This document shows positions 34,618-38,555 of a stretch of DNA of 38,555 bases, one piece after another. Source of the stretch: Zelonia costaricensis (Eukaryota; Euglenozoa; Kinetoplastea; Trypanosomatida; Trypanosomatidae). The notes beneath the pieces are model-generated. The model was not told where the DNA came from, did no database searches, and saw nothing but the letters and a program-made list of their open reading frames with translations. How positions within the stretch are numbered: position 1 is the stretch's first letter; every line of letters starts with the position of its first letter. A program made the position numbers and the translations under genes. The DNA is taken from assembly GCA_030849075.1 (NCBI GenBank), contig JASAOO010003303.1:1-38555 (forward strand), in the 5' to 3' direction.

Positions 34618-37600
34618 ATGATGCAGCCGCCGCAGCCGCCGCAGAGCGCGGAGCGGAGGGGCGTCAAGGTAGTCGTGGAGGAGGCCGTTGGCGCGACTTT
34701 GGCCAAAGCGGCAACGGAGCGGCGACCCAACCCCAACGCCATCGGCCATGTGCGGTCGAACTCGTACGCTTTGGGCACGCGCGACACGACATACGCCTTG
34801 CCAGACTTCTTTCCTGCCGGTTCGGTGGCCTGGCCCGAGCAGCTGCTGTCGCTCTGGCGCGCGATGCGCTTCAGCTCCCTCACTGGTGCCTTCGCAGCCG
34901 TGTCTCGCGCCTGGTTCACCGTCGACAACCAGCTCGTTCTCTGGGACTACCGCGGGGGCCGCCAGTTTTGCGTGTACGACGAGATTCCCGAGCTGATCAG
35001 CGTTGTGGGGGCCCCGGTCCGGCCAGCCGACGGCGTCTTCCAGCCCCACGTCACATATGTCCTGCCGGTCGCGACAACAAGCATGATGTTCCTCCTGGGC
35101 TTGTGTGTCGTCGGTGACGAGGAGCGGGCAGAGATGAAGGTGGTGAATCTCGGCTATAGCTGCACCACGGAGACCGTCGTCACCAAGATTGTCGGCAGCA
35201 ATGGCCGCGTCTTCTGCGCCGGCGCAAACGGCAACGTGTGCGAGGTGCGTTACCAGCGCGAGAACACAGCCCTCATACCCAAAATGCGCCTTGTCAGCTA
35301 CGGCCACTGGTTTTCCGCGACGCCGGTCATCGGGCAGCTTAGCTCAACGGTCGCCAACGTGTGGGGCTCGTGGGTCGGGGGCGCGAGCGACGGCCTCATC
35401 GACCTCGTCGTGGACGAACCGAACTGCGTCGTGGCAGCGCTCAGCGAGCGTAGCACGATCAGCCTGTGGCGCCTCCACCCTAACGGAGGGCTGCGCTACA
35501 TGCTCTCGCTGCGCCACCGACCAGACCGTCAAGCCCGCTCGCAGGCGGCTGCCAACGGCGAGTCCTCCCCGCTGACCCGGCTCTTTGTCATCGAAGCGGA
35601 CGCGCAGGGGTGCCGGCTCATGGCTGTGGCCGCCAACGGCGATCAGTTTCGCTACCGCTACGTCAACCCGTTCGACACCGCCTCCGACGCAGAGCTCGCT
35701 TTGCAGTCTTACACGCCGTCACTGCACTCGTCAAACAAGGAAATCACGGTCTGCTGCGCCTCCGCCTCGGCCTTCATCGCCGCCTTCGGCGACGCAAACG
35801 ACGACCGCGCCTCGGACGAGGTGCTTGCCGCGACCTCGCCGGCAGCGCTGATGCCGCCTCACCAGGGCGCCCGCGACGTGGTCACCGTGTTCAGCGGGGC
35901 GGCCTCTCGCATCGTCCGCGTCGACGCCATCGAGTGCGTGCCGGCGCAGCAGCCACGGGGCATCAGTGACGTGTGCGCGCAGGTGTGCTACGCCGCGCCG
36001 GCCTACATCGTGGTGCATCGTCACGGCCTCTCCCTCTACGTGCAGGCGCGGCCTGTCGACACGCTGTACCTCATTCTGGCATGCAGCAGAGGCGACTGCC
36101 GCGAGGGGCTGCTCGCCCGCTTCGCCTCAACCTTCAGCACCCCCGACTACGCTGCGATGCTGCTCCAGATCGCCGCTGGTGCCCTTCACGTCGCGCCGCT
36201 GTCGCCGCTGTGCGCCACGCAGGACTCGTCGGTTCTCAGCAGCACCGGTGGCAGCGGCGGCAACGACGACGGCGCGCCGCTGATCGAACTGGGCCAGCAG
36301 CTCCTCAGTGGCGACAGTGCTGAGGCGGCGCGGCGGGCACGCGAGGTGCTCCGCGGGCTGCAGCTGCCCAGCACCCAGGCCGTGCCGGCGAGCGTCGTCG
36401 GCGACATGGAGGTGCAGAGTGTGGTCGTGCTCATGTCCCCGCTCGCGCTCGGCCTCGTCGCGTACCTCGGACGCGCGCTCAGCCCGCTCTGGGACGTGCC
36501 GCTGAGCAAGTGCGTGCCGAGCAGCGTCAGCACCGTTGCGAGCGTGCTGTGGAAGCTCACTCAGTACTTGGACAGCATCTCGATCGGCTCGCTGCCGGAG
36601 CAACAGCGCACGCTCGACTTGCATCAGGAGTGGCAGCTAGACAAGGTCGTCGTCGTTGTGCCGCGTGGCCGCAGCCTCCGTGCCGAAGACTTGACGCGCC
36701 TCCAGAACGCGATGCTGCACGCGACGTACGACGTGGCCAGCAGGGCCTGGCAGGGAGCAACGTTGCTGCGGCGGACTGTGGGCACCCCGCTGCACCCGGA
36801 GGACGCCAGTGTGACGTTTGCGCAGGTGGTGCGTGATCCGGCCGCTGCGCAGCGGCTGGGCAGCCGCCTCAGCGGGGTCATGCTCAGCTCGCAGCAGGGC
36901 GTCGCCGCGGGCGGCGCCTCACGCGGAACTTCGTTTGCGCAGCTGCAGCAGCAGTGCCCGCACTTTTTCGGCGGTGTCAGCACACGGGCGTACCAGTTGC
37001 GGAGCGACATGGATGCCATGACGCGCCGCGGGCCTCTGCAGTCGCTGACGGACGTGGAGGTGCAGCTGTGGGCCACCGAGGTGGGGCCGAAGGCGGCAAG
37101 CTACTGGGCAACCGGGGCATTGCAGAGCATCTGCGAACAGCTGCGGTCCATGAAGCGGGAGAAGGTAGCCGTGGAGCTGCTGCTGCACGCCGCCGCACAG
37201 CTAGACCCCAGCAACACGGCAATGAACCTCTTCTCCGCTAAAGGGGGCGCGGCAGGCGGTGAGCAAGACCGCCACAGTAGCTCCCTGTCCTTGCGTCATA
37301 GCAAGATGCAGGCGTTGGAGCTCGTCGTGTCCACCTTGGAGTCGGCGTGGTTGACACACCGGAGCGTCGTCGACGACCTGCTCGGTGGTCCGCGTCAGTC
37401 GGGCACGATCTGGCAGGTGGAGCCGGCAGACGAGTACGCGCACTGCTTCCTCTTCGACTGGTTGTGCGCGCCGCGCGACGACAGCGCCGTGGCGAGGACG
37501 CTCCGCGACACCCTCGTGGCGGCCCAGTCGCCGTTCGTCGCCGGCTACCTGCGCCGCAACGCGGAGGGCTTGACGGAGGAGTACGCGCACTATCTGGCCA

Positions 37601-38555
37601 ACGTGCATGGCGACTATGAGGGCGCGGTACAGCAGTGCTGCGTCATGGCCCAGGCGCCGCTTTCGGACGTGCCAGATGCGGAACGGCTCCCGTACCGTCT
37701 GCGCTGCCTCCGCGGGGCTCTCGACTGCGCGAGGCGCTGCCAATCGGAGCAAACGCAGGAGGTTCAGCGGCAGCTGCGGCTCATGGAGGCACAGCAGCGA
37801 CTGTACCGCGTCATCACCGACTTCCTCGGCTCGGGCAGCGCCAGCCTCGATCGCCGCGTCGAATGGGGGGGTCAAATCGTGACGGAGCGCGACGTCGCGG
37901 TGCAGCACATCCAGCTCTTGTCGAGCTTTGTTGCCTCCGTCAGCACCTTGCTCGAGATAGGCGGCATGTACACGGCCCTGGGTGGGGCAGAGGTGCAGTT
38001 GGACGCGCTCGCGTGCGCGAACGTCACGGACCCTGCCGTCTACGCCACTTGTGTGCGCGGCGCGTACGAGAAAGCGCAGGACACGGCAGCCGCCATCACG
38101 AAGCGGCTCATCGACCAATACTACCACACCGTCAGCTGCTTTCCGCTGTCCTACCTGGTGCAGCTGCTCGAGTCGCGCTTCTTTTCCCGCTCGCCGGCGG
38201 GGTCGCCGGAGGTGGTGCAGCTGCTCGTCGGCCTGGGGGTCGACCCGAAGGTCCTGCTCCTCGCATACGAAAGCGTCCTCAACGGCTGCCCCGACGACGG
38301 GGTGGCGTGCGCCGAGCTCGCTGAGGCCGGCGTCTCCCGCGGCTATCTCGCCTACTCGTACGCAACCGTGACTCTCTGCCTTGCCGAACGTGCCCAGCGC
38401 GGCTCGGTGCAGCTGTGGCTCGTCACCAACGCCATGGCAGCGACGCAGAGCATGATCCGTCGTGTCGCCGTCGCCGTGGCGACACCAGATGAGCAGGCGG
38501 CTGTTGAGGGGGCGGAGGAGCTGCTGCGCAAGGCGAACACGATGGCCGCCCACAG
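34618..38555 (+). CDS. NUP155: Nucleoporin of the Nup155/Nup170 family (3' end outside window)
   Basis: The frame is open from ATG 34618 (a second ATG follows at 34621) to the window end, at least 1312 residues without stop, close to the usual 1300-1400 of the family. The N-terminal beta-propeller carries the family signature starting at W99 (WFTVDNQLVLWDY), then the FQPHVTYVLPVATT segment and SMMFLLGL. From about residue 650 on it becomes an alpha-solenoid. Nup155 proteins are inner-ring scaffold components of the nuclear pore that contact the membrane and link Nup53 and Nup93 types. In T. brucei the likely counterpart is the one named Nup144; that equivalence is from memory. Short Ser/Gly-rich loops (near residue 543) interrupt the fold. 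Confidence 0.88.
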   Translation, partial: MMQPPQPPQSAERRGVKVVVEEAVGATLAKAATERRPNPNAIGHVRSNSYALGTRDTTYALPDFFPAGSVAWPEQLLSLWRAMRFSSLTGAFAAVSRAWFTVDNQLVLWDYRGGRQFCVYDEIPELISVVGAPVRPADGVFQPHVTYVLPVATTSMMFLLGLCVVGDEERAEMKVVNLGYSCTTETVVTKIVGSNGRVFCAGANGNVCEVRYQRENTALIPKMRLVSYGHWFSATPVIGQLSSTVANVWGSWVGGASDGLIDLVVDEPNCVVAALSERSTISLWRLHPNGGLRYMLSLRHRPDRQARSQAAANGESSPLTRLFVIEADAQGCRLMAVAANGDQFRYRYVNPFDTASDAELALQSYTPSLHSSNKEITVCCASASAFIAAFGDANDDRASDEVLAATSPAALMPPHQGARDVVTVFSGAASRIVRVDAIECVPAQQPRGISDVCAQVCYAAPAYIVVHRHGLSLYVQARPVDTLYLILACSRGDCREGLLARFASTFSTPDYAAMLLQIAAGALHVAPLSPLCATQDSSVLSSTGGSGGNDDGAPLIELGQQLLSGDSAEAARRAREVLRGLQLPSTQAVPASVVGDMEVQSVVVLMSPLALGLVAYLGRALSPLWDVPLSKCVPSSVSTVASVLWKLTQYLDSISIGSLPEQQRTLDLHQEWQLDKVVVVVPRGRSLRAEDLTRLQNAMLHATYDVASRAWQGATLLRRTVGTPLHPEDASVTFAQVVRDPAAAQRLGSRLSGVMLSSQQGVAAGGASRGTSFAQLQQQCPHFFGGVSTRAYQLRSDMDAMTRRGPLQSLTDVEVQLWATEVGPKAASYWATGALQSICEQLRSMKREKVAVELLLHAAAQLDPSNTAMNLFSAKGGAAGGEQDRHSSSLSLRHSKMQALELVVSTLESAWLTHRSVVDDLLGGPRQSGTIWQVEPADEYAHCFLFDWLCAPRDDSAVARTLRDTLVAAQSPFVAGYLRRNAEGLTEEYAHYLANVHGDYEGAVQQCCVMAQAPLSDVPDAERLPYRLRCLRGALDCARRCQSEQTQEVQRQLRLMEAQQRLYRVITDFLGSGSASLDRRVEWGGQIVTERDVAVQHIQLLSSFVASVSTLLEIGGMYTALGGAEVQLDALACANVTDPAVYATCVRGAYEKAQDTAAAITKRLIDQYYHTVSCFPLSYLVQLLESRFFSRSPAGSPEVVQLLVGLGVDPKVLLLAYESVLNGCPDDGVACAELAEAGVSRGYLAYSYATVTLCLAERAQRGSVQLWLVTNAMAATQSMIRRVAVAVATPDEQAAVEGAEELLRKANTMAAH

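Noticed and set aside
37201..38553. 450-codon minus-strand frame opposite the nucleoporin
   Set aside because: Same antisense effect; the + frame has a clear Nup155 signature.

Overview
The window looks like nuclear DNA of a trypanosomatid of the Leishmania/Crithidia group. All 17 supportable genes lie on the + strand, none needs an intron, the coding sequence is GC-rich, and the genes are separated by long non-coding stretches carrying polypyrimidine tracts followed by AG (spliced-leader trans-splice acceptors). This is the layout of one polycistronic transcription unit. Gene order (COX9, HAT3, eIF3c, fatty acid desaturase, PDI, KREPA2, CCT8, Nup155-type nucleoporin) matches my recollection of the end of Leishmania chromosome 36 and the syntenic block on T. 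brucei chromosome 10; this is memory, not a search.

Layout. 1-1165: no convincing gene. 1182-6959: PSP1-domain protein, probable cytochrome oxidase subunit IX, MYST acetyltransferase HAT3, an RRM-like small protein and a small helical protein. 7561-11663: eIF3 subunit C and a membrane-anchored methyltransferase-like protein. 12285-18286: two cytochrome b5-fused front-end fatty acid desaturases flanking a coiled-coil protein. The second copy is interrupted by a single N that stands for missing sequence. 20033-21469: ER protein disulfide isomerase. 22742-25661: a small predicted OB-fold protein followed by the RNA-editing protein KREPA2. 26593-30209: nucleolar L1-domain protein (Utp30/RSL1D1 type) and chaperonin CCT theta. 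31523-33631: leucine-rich-repeat protein. 34618 to the end: Nup155/Nup170 nucleoporin, running off the window.

The genes are mostly unrelated housekeeping functions, as expected for a trypanosomatid unit where co-transcription does not imply shared function. The points most worth a second look are the patchwork-identical desaturase pair, the small OB-fold gene beside KREPA2, the methyltransferase-like protein with no visible SAM motif I and an ambiguous start, and very short predicted 5' UTRs at HAT3 and the coiled-coil gene. I see no tRNA, CRISPR array, transposase or virus-like gene.
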